Of a DNA stretch of 46,895 bases, positions 26,060 through 35,815 are shown in pieces (positions within the stretch are counted from its first letter, which is position 1; each line of letters begins with the position of its first letter). The DNA comes from an uncultured Pirellula sp. (GTDB taxonomy: Bacteria > Planctomycetota > Planctomycetia > Pirellulales > Pirellulaceae): the NCBI GenBank assembly GCA_903858115.1, contig CAIOHR010000094.1:1-46895 (forward strand). The letters are read 5' to 3'. The translations under genes were made by a program, and so were the position numbers. The notes beneath the pieces were generated by a model, which worked only from the letters and a program-made list of their open reading frames with translations, made no database searches and was not told the origin of the DNA.

Positions 26060-27526
26060 CTAGCGATACAGTTTCCCGCGAACGACCGTTGGGACGTAAT
26101 CGTGGTCTCTTTTGTTGAGGACCTTTGCCCTGATGATAAAGTCGGGAGGTGTTTTGTTTTCTTTTCTTTCTTCTTCCTTTGCCAAGTTCAAGCGTCTGAG
26201 GAATCCGAGGGTCTCCATTCCTTCTACAACACGCCCGAAAACGGCGTAGTCAGCATCCAAGTGGTTGAGAGGTAGGCTGGCAATGTAAAACTGCGAGCTG
26301 CCGCTGTCAGGATCCGCAGCCCCTTTAACACTACCCAAAGCAATACCGCAACTGCCGCGAAAATGCTTCCGTTTGTTTGCAAGCTCCCGAAAGGTATAGC
26401 CAGCGTCGCCCGTACCATCCCCTTTTTCGCACCCCGTCTGAATCACGCTATGTTGCTCGACTCGAAAGAACGACTTTCGATTGTAGAAACCTTTTTCAAC
26501 AAGGTAGATAATGTTCTTGGTTGCTTCGGGTGCATCGTCTTCGAATAGCTCGATCACGAACCGACCTTTTGAGGTGATGAACTCCACTTTTGGGTTTGAT
26601 CGTGCTAGGTCCGATTCTCGAAACTCTTTTTCTTTTTCCCAACTTTCCTGCAATAACGATAACTGTCCCAGATAGGACTGTTGCTGCTCTGGTAGGACGC
26701 CTTTCTTGATCAACCCTTCGACATACGTTTGGGCTACTTCATATTCATTGTTGGCGACGCAAGTCATTGCTAGGGCGATGGCAAAATTATCGTCCGCAAT
26801 GGGAAGGTCGACTGAGGCTAATCTCGGTGCAGCATCATGCCATCCGTCGAAGCGATCGCGTTCGGCGTCAAACAGCAACATCTCCTTGAGCGATTTGCCA
26901 ATGAGTCCGTACTTGTCTGGATCCGAAACGTAAAGTGTAGCCGCCTTGGTAACCCAAGTGGCCTTGGCTTTATTGCAATTGGCAACGACAGAAAGCCAAT
27001 GAGCTTGCATCACATCGAGTTCTTTATCGGTTGTCTCGCCGGAAACGGCAAATTTCTGAATCGTAACTACCAACTCTTTGGTTGCGTTCCGAAAAGCCGC
27101 GAACGCAGACGAGAATTCTTTTGCAAGCTCCGAAGTGTCGCCATCCGGCAGCTTGGAAAAGTAAGCGTCGCGTGCTAGAGCTTCTTCACGTTCGACGATG
27201 GCCCGCTGGCGATCGTACTCTTTACGTTGCTCCGGGGTCATCGACGCCTTCCGTCGTTTATCCTCGGGTGTATCGACTAACGAGATGCCGCTGATATCAA
27301 CAGCATCGTGGCGGTGCCCGTCTTCGCCGTGCTCGTGATGATGTCCCGGCAACTTTCCATCATTCCAAACAACCATCGGAGTGGCCGAAATGTTCGGATT
27401 CTTTCCAGGTGGCTCTTGCCCCAAAAGATTGTTGCACGGTGGGAAGGCGATCGCTAACCAAGGGAAGGTGAGCCATGTTGCCACGCAATATGTAAACAAA
27501 ATGTTTGAAGGAATTCTTCGATGCAT
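26060..27526 (-). CDS. Secreted cyclophilin-type peptidyl-prolyl isomerase with long N-terminal region
   Basis: The 488-residue product has an N-terminal signal peptide (basic MHRR, then a hydrophobic stretch to about residue 30). A His-rich patch (PGHHHEHGEDGHRHD) at about 62-76, a coiled-coil-prone charged region, a helical middle part and a C-terminal cyclophilin domain from about residue 315 follow. The domain starts at VEFITSKGRFVIELFED and contains FFRVEQHSVIQTG and GSSQFYIA, which correspond to the FHRV and SQFFI cyclophilin core. It should speed prolyl isomerisation during folding outside the cytoplasm. ATG 27526 was preferred to ATG 27568 because it fits the signal peptide. The His patch may bind metal. 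Confidence 0.83.
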   Translation of the reverse strand: MHRRIPSNILFTYCVATWLTFPWLAIAFPPCNNLLGQEPPGKNPNISATPMVVWNDGKLPGHHHEHGEDGHRHDAVDISGISLVDTPEDKRRKASMTPEQRKEYDRQRAIVEREEALARDAYFSKLPDGDTSELAKEFSSAFAAFRNATKELVVTIQKFAVSGETTDKELDVMQAHWLSVVANCNKAKATWVTKAATLYVSDPDKYGLIGKSLKEMLLFDAERDRFDGWHDAAPRLASVDLPIADDNFAIALAMTCVANNEYEVAQTYVEGLIKKGVLPEQQQSYLGQLSLLQESWEKEKEFRESDLARSNPKVEFITSKGRFVIELFEDDAPEATKNIIYLVEKGFYNRKSFFRVEQHSVIQTGCEKGDGTGDAGYTFRELANKRKHFRGSCGIALGSVKGAADPDSGSSQFYIASLPLNHLDADYAVFGRVVEGMETLGFLRRLNLAKEEERKENKTPPDFIIRAKVLNKRDHDYVPTVVRGKLYR

Positions 27527-27602
27527 CGGGAAGACTCTAGTCAAGGAATAGGTTTGAGTTAGGATCATATTCTAGCCAAACGATCGATTCTGTCTCGCGA
27601 GC

Positions 27603-28205
27603 ATGGTAACCTTGGAAAAAACTTCTTTACGGATCATTGGCGGCGAGTATAGGTCACGAAAAATCCAGTTTGCGGTTGATCCACGAACTCGACCGATGAA
27701 GGATCGGACACGCGAAGCAGTCATGAACTTGCTTGGAGGTACGCTTCCTGAGTCGATTGCGTTCGATCTTTTTGGCGGAACCGGCATACTCGCGTTCGAA
27801 TCCATTTCGCGTGGAGCATCATCCGCGGTCGTTTTTGAGATCTTGAAAATGGCCGCAAAAGAGATTCAGGCAAACGCGAAAAGTCTCGCGATGTCGGACA
27901 GTCTCATCGTTTTGCAGACGGATGTTCTCAAGTGGAGCGAATCCCTTTTGGACAATCTGAAATTCTTGAGACTTCCTGAATTGCCATGGATCGTCTTTTG
28001 CTGCCCCCCGTATTCCCTTTGGACTTCTGACGAACAAGGAATGCGTGATTTGCTCGTTCGCTGGTACGAAGCGGCTCCGCCCGGCTCGATGTTTGCAGTC
28101 GAGCTAGAGTTCGAAACCTCGATCGACTTTCTCCCTTCTCCGTTAGAATGGGACATTCGAACGTACAAACCTGCGAAGATGGCCATCGCAGAGAAAGACG
28201 TGTAA
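27603..28205 (+). CDS. rsmD: 16S rRNA (guanine966-N2)-methyltransferase RsmD-like
   Basis: The 200-residue protein shows RsmD marks: the RIIGGEYRSRKI start, RPMKDRTREAVMNLL near residue 30, and the SAM motif FDLFGGTGILAFE near 54. RsmD methylates G966 of 16S rRNA in the assembled small subunit. The catalytic motif, usually (N/D)PP(Y/F), reads C134-P-P-Y137, so the polar residue that contacts the target amino group is replaced by Cys. This is either a lineage variant or a sign of altered activity. The gene is divergent from the cyclophilin gene, and the secreted amidohydrolase starts 25 bases downstream. Confidence 0.8.
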   Translation: MVTLEKTSLRIIGGEYRSRKIQFAVDPRTRPMKDRTREAVMNLLGGTLPESIAFDLFGGTGILAFESISRGASSAVVFEILKMAAKEIQANAKSLAMSDSLIVLQTDVLKWSESLLDNLKFLRLPELPWIVFCCPPYSLWTSDEQGMRDLLVRWYEAAPPGSMFAVELEFETSIDFLPSPLEWDIRTYKPAKMAIAEKDV

Positions 28206-28230
28206 TCGTATTCGTTATTGGAGAACGAAC

Positions 28231-29118
28231 GTGAAAGAGCAATTCATGGTAAAGCGACTTCTTTTTGTTGCTTTCACTGCCTTTGGTTTTGGTGGAACCG
28301 GAGAATACGGTCTTGGGCAATCGCCGGAACTAACCATAGAGCAACGTTCAGTTGTTCAAAGAAAACTTGAGGAGCTCGTGATTGTTCGCGAAGGTGAGTT
28401 ACCAATCCTGATTTCTGCCCCACACGGTGGAACTCATTCGATCGTTGGCGTCGAACCAAGGGAGGGAAAAGGAATGGAGACCGGTCCAAAAGGTTTCTTT
28501 ACCGGACGCGACGGTGGCACTCAAGAGTTGGCTGAAGAGGTTGTTATCGCAATTGGCAAGAAGTTCGGCAAGAGGCCATTCGCTGTTATCTCCGCGACCC
28601 ATCGCAAATATTTGGATCCGAATCGACCACCATCCATCGCTTATGAAGATGTCGACGCGAAGCCTGTCTACGACCGATACCATGCCGCAATGTCGCGCTT
28701 CGCCAAGCAGATAATGAATGAGAAGAGACACGGTCTACTTCTTGATATCCATGGGCAAGGGACTAGTCGCGAGACGGTATTCCGTGGAACCGGCAACGGC
28801 AAAACTGTCGAGAGATTGAAACAACGATTTGGCGAGCAAGCCCACATTGGGGAACAAAGTCTTTTCGGACTATTAAAAAAGCAGGGCTGGAAAGTCTATC
28901 CAGACCCTTTCGATGAACGAGAGAAATCAGGCTTTACCGGGGGATTCATTGTGCAAACGTACGGCAGCCACAATGCAATCGGGATCGATGCCGTTCAACT
29001 GGAGCTAGGTGCTGAGTACCGAACAACAGGAGCGCGGGAGAAAATCGCCAGCCAAATCGCTGAAGCGGTTTTCGAATACAGCCAACTCTATCTTTTGTCA
29101 GAGAAGTCGAGCAACTAA
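28231..29118 (+). CDS. Secreted N-formylglutamate amidohydrolase-like protein
   Basis: The 295-residue product has a signal peptide after the GTG start (VKRLLFVAFTAFGF core) and a zinc amidohydrolase domain. Family features are ISAPHGGTH near residue 62, RDGGTQEL near 92, HRKYLDPNR near 124, LLLDIHGQG near 170 and a VQLELGAEYR segment near 258. N-formylglutamate amidohydrolase releases formate in histidine breakdown in the cytoplasm, so an exported relative probably has another amide substrate. GTG 28231 has GGAG at a good distance; ATG 28246 is an alternative. The gene ends 2 bases before the converging DUF3500 gene. Confidence 0.75.
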   Translation: MKEQFMVKRLLFVAFTAFGFGGTGEYGLGQSPELTIEQRSVVQRKLEELVIVREGELPILISAPHGGTHSIVGVEPREGKGMETGPKGFFTGRDGGTQELAEEVVIAIGKKFGKRPFAVISATHRKYLDPNRPPSIAYEDVDAKPVYDRYHAAMSRFAKQIMNEKRHGLLLDIHGQGTSRETVFRGTGNGKTVERLKQRFGEQAHIGEQSLFGLLKKQGWKVYPDPFDEREKSGFTGGFIVQTYGSHNAIGIDAVQLELGAEYRTTGAREKIASQIAEAVFEYSQLYLLSEKSSN

Positions 29119-29120
29119 GC

Positions 29121-30290
29121 CTAGTGAGGATGTGAGTGATAATGCTGACGCAGTAGATCTTTGCCATAGTCATTGCCGTTCGGCGTTCGAATAACGGTAT
29201 GAATATGGTCGCGTGCTGGTTCGGTTGTTCGAAACGGCGCCACTCTTCGTTGATGATCGAACTCGATCAAGATCATTGGGCTGTGAATACGATAGTAGTA
29301 AACACTTTCCTCGGTCGTACCACCGATCCACGCGAAGTGTGCTTTGTCTAAATGCTCTTCGACCTCTGACATACGGACCCTGGCGTGAGGTTCGCGCATA
29401 TTGCCAACATACTCTTGGATCAACGCGAGCAACGATTGTTTCTGTGCTGCGTCTAACTTGGATGCAGGAATCCCGGCGTAATCTAGAACGATATTGTCTT
29501 TGTACGCTTCCGTCAGATTGTTGTTGCCATCTTTTTTGTTCATAACGATCGCTTGTGACTGCTGCTCAGGGGTTAGCATCTTGATCAGTGCAAGTCCTTT
29601 GTTTTGTTCGTCCTGCATCACGATGGTACCCTTGAACTTGCCCTGCTTGGCTTCAATCGGTTCTGAACCCATGAACACTGGGCTCATGACGACTTGGTCC
29701 CCCAAAACAAAGTAATTGATCACTGCATGATGGCCATCGAGTTGCCAGCCCCATGGCTCTTTCTCGGAAGGCGTACCCATCACGGTAATCCAATAGAGCC
29801 ATTCGCCATACTCGTTGAAGTTGTTGGCTAACTCTGCCAAAGTGCCATTGAGCTTCATAATGTCCTGCGTCTTTTTGAGCCCTTTTGCACTCAGGCTTTG
29901 TTGAAGCATATCGAACGCGAGTGTACGTTGTGATTCCGACATCTCATGGAATCCAACTCCTTGTCTTTTCGGAGAGTGTCGATTATCCCACTTGCGCCAT
30001 TCCAAATCGTCCACGGGGAAAACTGTTCGGCCACGCTGCTCGTCCGTCAGCCCTTCCAGAAAGGCTTTTGCTGCGGTTCGAACCGGCTCTGTCGAAACTC
30101 CGCTGGACTTGATTTTGAACAGGTTCTTTTCTGTACCTTTTGACGTAGCGATTCCAACGAACGGTTCTTCGATGTTCGGAGCGCTATTGCGACCACCTCC
30201 AGGGGGTTGGGAAAACAAGTAAACGGTAGTTCCGATGGAACAAACCAGAGAGACAGCAACAACGCGGACTGCGGTGGATGGGGATATCAC
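29121..30290 (-). CDS. DUF3500 exported protein
   Basis: The 389-residue protein starts at GTG 30290 with a hydrophobic signal or anchor segment at about residues 8-27, then a DUF3500 domain. Recognisable parts are [16 protein letters not shown] near 78, WRKWDN, and a [18 protein letters not shown] stretch near 182. A C-terminal [15 protein letters not shown] followed by HYHSHPH ends the protein with several histidines. DUF3500 has no known function; the many histidines would allow metal binding. It starts 64 bases after the stop of the Gfo/Idh/MocA gene and may share its transcript. Confidence 0.8.
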   Translation of the reverse strand: MISPSTAVRVVAVSLVCSIGTTVYLFSQPPGGGRNSAPNIEEPFVGIATSKGTEKNLFKIKSSGVSTEPVRTAAKAFLEGLTDEQRGRTVFPVDDLEWRKWDNRHSPKRQGVGFHEMSESQRTLAFDMLQQSLSAKGLKKTQDIMKLNGTLAELANNFNEYGEWLYWITVMGTPSEKEPWGWQLDGHHAVINYFVLGDQVVMSPVFMGSEPIEAKQGKFKGTIVMQDEQNKGLALIKMLTPEQQSQAIVMNKKDGNNNLTEAYKDNIVLDYAGIPASKLDAAQKQSLLALIQEYVGNMREPHARVRMSEVEEHLDKAHFAWIGGTTEESVYYYRIHSPMILIEFDHQRRVAPFRTTEPARDHIHTVIRTPNGNDYGKDLLRQHYHSHPH

Positions 30291-30354
30291 AATAGAACTC
30301 AGGATTCAAGAATAAAGTGTATAGGGAAAACTATTCTAAGGATTCTGGCATCAC

Positions 30355-31656
30355 CTATATCTTCCACTCCGCACGCGGTTCGCGGGAACAATGATTGTTC
30401 GCGTCAGCATCGTCCTTGAACCGCTCTGCCATTGGATCCCAACGAAGTGGGCGACCAAGTCGGTAGCCAATGTTGCCGAGATGGCATATTGTGGCGCTTC
30501 GATGACCAATCTCTGCTGGGCAAATGCACTCCGAATTCGACTTGATTGCGTCGATCCAGTTCTGATGATGGTTAGTCGATGCCATCGCGCGTTGGTCTTT
30601 TTCAGTCAACGGTTGTTCGAGAATACTGCTGGGGCGTGTTGAAATGCCGTTGCGGCTCACGAGCAGCATTCCCTCTGTTCCTTCGAAGACACAATCGGCC
30701 TTGATTCCTTCCTCGAAGACATTGTGGATCATTTCGATTCCGTTCTCGTACAAAAACCGCAGACCGGTTGTTGCTTTTCTATCCTCCGGTGGAATGATCT
30801 GAACTGGCCCGAGCTTATCCATTTTGATCGCCCACTGCGCAATATCGAAGTGGTGGGCTCCCATATCCGCTAGGCCTCCACCAGCATACTCGTCGTACAT
30901 TCTCCACTGAGGGAAGTGATTATGGACTCCTTCAGGGCAAAGCAATTTATTATAGCCCCGCATGGGTGCAGGTCCTGTCCACAGGTCCCAATCGGTTCCC
31001 TCTGGAATTTCTTCGGTTGGCAAATCGCATGGTATCGATGGATTTCCTACACCGATCCGAATTCTCTTGACTTGGCCAATCCTACCATTCCAAATGGTCT
31101 CTACTGCCCTTCGGAAATGCCCACCGAACTCACTGCGCTGTTGACTGCCAGTCTGAAAGATGACCTTCGCTTTGGTAACTTCGTTCACCAACAAGCGTCC
31201 TTCGGCGATGTTGTGCGTCAATGGCTTCTCACAATAGATGTGTTTGCCTGCTCTGGCCGCCAAAATGCAAGGAATAGCGTGCCAATGGTCCGGTGTTCCG
31301 ATCACAACAGCATCGAGCCCGCCCAGAGCGATCAGTTCTCGAAAATCTTTGAATTGCTTCAGACCTTTGTATTCTCCACTCTTGTTTCGATCGGCATACC
31401 GAGTTGCGACCATCTCGCTGGCTTTATCCATCCGCGCTTGAACAACATCGCAGACCGCGACCACTTCGACGTTCGTGTTTCCCAGAAACTTGTTGAGATG
31501 TCCTAAGCTTTGCTTACCAACTCCAATGAACCCCAACGTGATTCTCTCGGAAGGTTTCGCGGAATGGAAGGCAAACCCCTTCGCGACGGTAGGTAAGCAA
31601 ATAGACGCCGCAGCCACGGTAGAAGTCGCGCTTAAAAAGTCTCGACGACGGATCAT
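30355..31656 (-). CDS. Tat-exported Gfo/Idh/MocA-family oxidoreductase
   Basis: The 433-residue protein begins with a twin-arginine signal (MIRRRDFLSATS, hydrophobic stretch, cleavage near residue 30). An NAD(P)-binding Rossmann domain (GFIGVGKQSLGH near residue 42) and the family motif CEKPLTHN near 145 follow, then a C-terminal alpha/beta domain with GGGLADMGAHHFD near 265. It should be folded with its nucleotide in the cytoplasm and exported, acting on a sugar or polyol. Many planctomycete members exist and substrates are unknown. ATG 31656 was chosen because AAAGGA lies 8 bases upstream; the in-frame ATGs at 31665 and further up would not leave room for it. Confidence 0.88.
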   Translation of the reverse strand: MIRRRDFLSATSTVAAASICLPTVAKGFAFHSAKPSERITLGFIGVGKQSLGHLNKFLGNTNVEVVAVCDVVQARMDKASEMVATRYADRNKSGEYKGLKQFKDFRELIALGGLDAVVIGTPDHWHAIPCILAARAGKHIYCEKPLTHNIAEGRLLVNEVTKAKVIFQTGSQQRSEFGGHFRRAVETIWNGRIGQVKRIRIGVGNPSIPCDLPTEEIPEGTDWDLWTGPAPMRGYNKLLCPEGVHNHFPQWRMYDEYAGGGLADMGAHHFDIAQWAIKMDKLGPVQIIPPEDRKATTGLRFLYENGIEMIHNVFEEGIKADCVFEGTEGMLLVSRNGISTRPSSILEQPLTEKDQRAMASTNHHQNWIDAIKSNSECICPAEIGHRSATICHLGNIGYRLGRPLRWDPMAERFKDDADANNHCSREPRAEWKI

Positions 31657-31736
31657 ACAATTCATCCTTTGCGGAAGAGGACTCGAAAAAGACCTCCGCA
31701 TTGTATCATATCCGGATATACTTTTCTGGCTGGCGA

Positions 31737-33287
31737 TTAATCCCGTGGTAGCCAGAGGGTTTTTATCGGAATGCCAAACTTCTGCAACTTGGGCAGAACG
31801 GCTTGATTGAGCATTTCCCTTTCAGCATCTGTCATCAACCAGTCGGTGCGTCCGCTCACGATCGCTAAAATCAGGAATAGCCCGCAGGTGGCATAGACAC
31901 CGAACAAAAAGCTTATTGGCAATAGGCAGACGACCCATGTCTTGAGTTGTATACGACATCCTTCTTGGTGGAGTCTCCAGCATACCAAACAACAAAGCAC
32001 CGCATTCGAAGCAGCCGTTGCGATGGCTGCTCCATAGAGTCCAAGCCAGTGGATCAAAGGCCAATTGAGTGCGATATTCAAGACGAGGCAGACCGCCAGT
32101 ATTGCTGCGTTTTGTCGTCCTTTCTCCGCACAAAGCAAGTAATTGGCTGCGATCATGGCTAGGCCTGACCAAATCGCTTGCATCATTCCCAGCGGCAGGA
32201 TCTCCAATGCTGGGTCAAACCGGCTTCCAAGCACCCCATGAAATAGAATCGGAGCCGCCGCCAATGCAGCGAGAGATAAGCCCGTGAACACGATACTCAA
32301 GTTGATCAAGATGCTGTTCATCGATTGTACAATCTTGTCGAATTGCTTACGCTCCCAATCCGCACTTAAGTAGGGAAGTACTATTCCGCTGAACATCATC
32401 GCCAGACTCAAAAGTAGGGTTGGCAGTATTCGCCCGCAGTAGTACTGACCGACGAGCACTTGCCCAGCTTCCGCGCTCACGTTGCCAATATGGAGCAACA
32501 TGTATCGATCGCAAAGCTCAAAGGTGTTGGACAACAGATTGGTCAACCACATGGCTGTAGCAAATGGGACGATTCGACGCCACATTCCGATGGCATGTAA
32601 AGGTTGCGTCTGCTCAAAATCTTGGCGTGCCTTTGCCATGCCATAAAAGCCTGGCAACATGGCTAACAAACATGCGAATGCATAGCATGGCAGTAAGATC
32701 ACCCATGACTTTGTCACGTATATCCCAGCCACCCCAAGTACACAAAAAACGGTACTGTTAAGAAACTGCATAATGGACGCTAATCGTATTAATCGCATGG
32801 ACAAGACGATTTCATAAACAAAGTTGTGAACCGTCAAAATGGAGAGCGTGATGACGGTCAAAACGATGATGTGATAAGATTGCTCTTGGCCGTAAAGTGA
32901 CATCGCAACTTGTGCCGGCAAGGCTAGCATCAGACCAGCCATCCCAATCAAACCAACCAGGCAAACCACCCCCACTCGAACTAGGTAAAGTTGCAATTGG
33001 CCTCGCTGTCGATAGTGCTCAACGAACTTCCCAAATGATCCTGGCAATCCAAGCACGATGAACGGCGGGGCAATCACAAAAAAGGAATTGGCCAACGCCC
33101 AGAGTCCAAGTTGATCATCTGGCAGAAACATGCTGAAGCCCAGGTTTCGGAACAACCCGACGAATCGCTGAGCGACGTTGATAATCAACATCGCTGCGAC
33201 TCCAGCTACAAATGCATCCGCAGTTCCGATTTTCGTAGGAGTCCTGCGACTCGCGAATGTAGGGTTTGTAGCGATTGGCGCAGTCAT
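31737..33287 (-). CDS. Polysaccharide flippase-type membrane protein (MOP superfamily)
   Basis: The 516-residue protein has about 13-14 hydrophobic segments spread over its length and the layout of Wzx/MATE-type exporters, including a conserved-looking N-terminal segment (VAQRFVGLFRNLGF) and charged loops on one side. It probably moves a lipid-linked saccharide across the inner membrane. ATG 33287 was chosen; an upstream extension to 33377 is hydrophilic and unlike the family. It is first in a minus-strand run with the Gfo/Idh/MocA oxidoreductase (80 bases downstream) and the DUF3500 gene. No glycosyltransferase is nearby, so the sugar is unknown. Confidence 0.75.
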   Translation of the reverse strand: MTAPIATNPTFASRRTPTKIGTADAFVAGVAAMLIINVAQRFVGLFRNLGFSMFLPDDQLGLWALANSFFVIAPPFIVLGLPGSFGKFVEHYRQRGQLQLYLVRVGVVCLVGLIGMAGLMLALPAQVAMSLYGQEQSYHIIVLTVITLSILTVHNFVYEIVLSMRLIRLASIMQFLNSTVFCVLGVAGIYVTKSWVILLPCYAFACLLAMLPGFYGMAKARQDFEQTQPLHAIGMWRRIVPFATAMWLTNLLSNTFELCDRYMLLHIGNVSAEAGQVLVGQYYCGRILPTLLLSLAMMFSGIVLPYLSADWERKQFDKIVQSMNSILINLSIVFTGLSLAALAAAPILFHGVLGSRFDPALEILPLGMMQAIWSGLAMIAANYLLCAEKGRQNAAILAVCLVLNIALNWPLIHWLGLYGAAIATAASNAVLCCLVCWRLHQEGCRIQLKTWVVCLLPISFLFGVYATCGLFLILAIVSGRTDWLMTDAEREMLNQAVLPKLQKFGIPIKTLWLPRD

Positions 33288-33656
33288 AGAGATTCCGATG
33301 AACACGTGTGAATAGGGAACCCTAGGTTGCTGGGCCAGCAGTGTCCAACTCGCTTCGCGACTTTGCAATCGTGTCACAGGAAGCCGATGGAAGAATCGTT
33401 ACTTTCGACGGTAATTCATGCCATCGCCCTCAGGACTACGAAGCGATTGACGGCGAAAAGTGATAGGACATCTTTTTTCTTAGCAGGTTTCGGTCCCAAA
33501 AGCGAATCGAAAACTGCTACAATTACGGCCCCGCGCCGACTCCCACCACCCGTTAAGTCGCGAGACTGCCATGCCGATGAATGGCTTCCTTGCTAGTCGC
33601 ACTTCACTCCAATAACTCCACTTCGCATTAGAAACTGCACTTCAAAGGTCCCGCCA
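33288..33656. other. Divergent intergenic region
   Basis: These 369 bases separate the flippase (minus) from the cytochrome/DUF1549 gene (plus). A TACAAT at 33518-33523 could be a -10 box for the plus-strand pair, but no matching -35 was found. A CCCTAGG-type short palindrome occurs near 33319. No RNA gene or further coding frame is convincing. Confidence 0.4.
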
Positions 33657-35801
33657 ATGGATCGCTGGCCAATCACTCCTTGCAGCCTGCTTTGCTTCCT
33701 CTCGATATCCATTGCTATCCATGCAACAACAGCACGCGCAGAGGATGACTCCGATTTCTTCGAGCGCAAGATCCGTCCAGTTTTGGTGGAGCGATGCTAC
33801 AGTTGTCACTCGATCGAAGCCGGTAAGTCGAAAGGTGGTTTGCGTGTCGATACGAAGGAGAGCTTGCGGAAAGGTGGTGATTCAGGCCCGGGGGTCGTCG
33901 AGCGAGATGTTGAAAAGAGTCTTGTCTTAGCTGCGCTCCGATACGATTCTTTTGAAATGCCACCCGATGGCAAGTTATCCGAGTCGATTATCGCGGACTT
34001 TGAACATTGGATCCAATCGGGCGCGTTTGACCCTCGATTGGAATCCGAACTCGGGACACACGAGGAGTTCACTTCGGAGATCGATTACGTTGCAGGGAAA
34101 GATTTCTGGGCCTTTAGACCACTCGAAGAGCGTACCGTTCCCGAACCAACCGACCATTGGGGAAGTGGTCGAATCGACCGTTGGATCGCCAACCAACTGA
34201 AGGAATCGAATTTAACCGCGGGCAGTCCCGCAGCGCGAGAGGTTTTACTGCGGCGACTTTCATTTGACCTCGTGGGGCTACCTCCCACCCCAGAACTATC
34301 GGAAGCATACTTGGCCGATACTGCCGAGGACGCGTATGAATTTTTAGTAGATCAATTGCTCAATGAGCCAAGCTTCGGGGAACGCTGGGCTAGACCGTGG
34401 TTGGATTTGGCTCGCTTTGGAGAAGACCAAGCTCACATTGTTGGCGATGATCGAACGCTTTGCTATCCGAACGCCTATCTCTATCGCGATTGGCTGATTC
34501 ATGCGTTGAACGAGGATATCCCCTACGATGAGTTCGTTCGATTACAGATCGCCGCCGATCTTATCGAGCCTGAAAATGATAAACATTTGCCAGCTCTAGG
34601 TTTTATGGGACTCGGTCCAAAATACTATCGACGCAATGCTCCCGAAGTTATGGCGGAAGAATGGGAGGACCGTGTCGATGTACTTTCTCGAGGGCTTCTG
34701 GGGCTTACTATCGCTTGTGCGCGTTGTCACGATCATAAATTCGATCCGATTGGCACCGAAGACTACTACGCATTAGCAGGTGTTTTCGCTAGCACCGAGA
34801 TGTTCAACCGTCCACTTAAGCCAGACACTGAATTGGGAAAGAATGGTCAAGCGAAGAATCCAACGGACTCACTGCATATCGTCCGTGAGTCGACTCCCCT
34901 CGATCTGAATGTGATGATTCGTGGTGATGTCCAACGAAAAGGCCCTGTCGTGGCTCGGCGCTTTGTCAAAGTGCTGTCGACGAATACGGTACCCTCGTTC
35001 GATCAGGGGAGCGGTCGTCTGCAACTGGCGGTTGCCTTGACCAATCCGTCGAACCCGACGTTTGCTCGCGTGTTTGTCAATCGCGTTTGGCAACAGCTCT
35101 TCGGACGAGGGCTCGTGGCCACGACGAGTAACTTTGGAAAACTCGGGGAACAACCGACGCACCCAGAACTTTTGGATGACTTGTCCAGCCGCTTCATTGA
35201 AAACGGATGGTCGTTGAAATGGCTGGTGCGAGAGATCGTACTTTCGGAAACCTATCGGCAATCTTCGGCGACGCGAGAAGAATGCGTTGCGGTAGACCCT
35301 CTCAATACGAAACTATGGCGGATGAATCGAAAACGTTTGCCGATCGAATCATGGCGAGATGGGATTTTGTTGGTGGGCAATCGTCTTGATCGTTCGATCG
35401 GAGGCAAATCCATAGACCCAAGTCTCCCTGAAGGAAGCCGCAAAACTGTTTACAGTGAGGTGAGTCGACTTGGGTTGAATCGAATGCTTGCCGTTTTCGA
35501 TTTTCCAGACCCCAATGCGCATAGTGATGGTCGAATCCGGACAGTCAATCCACTTCAAAAGCTCTTCGTGATGAACAGTCCGTTCATGCGAACAGTTTCG
35601 GAGGCACTTGGGCAACGCGTAGAGTCGTTTGCCAGTCATCCCAAGGATCGTATTCGAGCAACTTACCAACTTCTGTTTGCACGACAACCCACCGACGAAG
35701 AAGTTTCGGATTCCCTCGAATTCCTGAGTGGCGATAAGCCTTCGTGGACCGAATGGGCGCAAGTGCTTGTCGCTACAAATGAGTTTGCAACTCTCGATTG
35801 A
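33657..35801 (+). CDS. PSCyt1 / DUF1549 / DUF1553 secreted cytochrome protein
   Basis: The 714-residue protein has a signal peptide (cleavage near ARA-ED at about 28) and a planctomycete-type cytochrome c domain with the heme motif CYSCH at 47-51 and a distal Met in FEMPPDGKL near 102. DUF1549 (about 170-375, with SFGERWARPWLDLARFGE and CARCHDHKFDPI, a second CxxCH near 350) and DUF1553 (about 440-690, with NPTFARVFVNRVWQQLFG) follow. This is a hallmark family of planctomycetes, probably periplasmic or surface-bound and thought to help break down complex polysaccharides. It forms a pair with the DUF1501 gene, whose ATG follows 14 bases after this stop. Confidence 0.92.
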   Translation: MDRWPITPCSLLCFLSISIAIHATTARAEDDSDFFERKIRPVLVERCYSCHSIEAGKSKGGLRVDTKESLRKGGDSGPGVVERDVEKSLVLAALRYDSFEMPPDGKLSESIIADFEHWIQSGAFDPRLESELGTHEEFTSEIDYVAGKDFWAFRPLEERTVPEPTDHWGSGRIDRWIANQLKESNLTAGSPAAREVLLRRLSFDLVGLPPTPELSEAYLADTAEDAYEFLVDQLLNEPSFGERWARPWLDLARFGEDQAHIVGDDRTLCYPNAYLYRDWLIHALNEDIPYDEFVRLQIAADLIEPENDKHLPALGFMGLGPKYYRRNAPEVMAEEWEDRVDVLSRGLLGLTIACARCHDHKFDPIGTEDYYALAGVFASTEMFNRPLKPDTELGKNGQAKNPTDSLHIVRESTPLDLNVMIRGDVQRKGPVVARRFVKVLSTNTVPSFDQGSGRLQLAVALTNPSNPTFARVFVNRVWQQLFGRGLVATTSNFGKLGEQPTHPELLDDLSSRFIENGWSLKWLVREIVLSETYRQSSATREECVAVDPLNTKLWRMNRKRLPIESWRDGILLVGNRLDRSIGGKSIDPSLPEGSRKTVYSEVSRLGLNRMLAVFDFPDPNAHSDGRIRTVNPLQKLFVMNSPFMRTVSEALGQRVESFASHPKDRIRATYQLLFARQPTDEEVSDSLEFLSGDKPSWTEWAQVLVATNEFATLD

Positions 35802-35815
35802 TATTGGAGCCGTTT

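Noticed and set aside
30916..31506. 196-residue plus-strand frame inside the Gfo/Idh/MocA gene
   Set aside because: The minus-strand gene has clear family motifs over the whole stretch; this frame has none.
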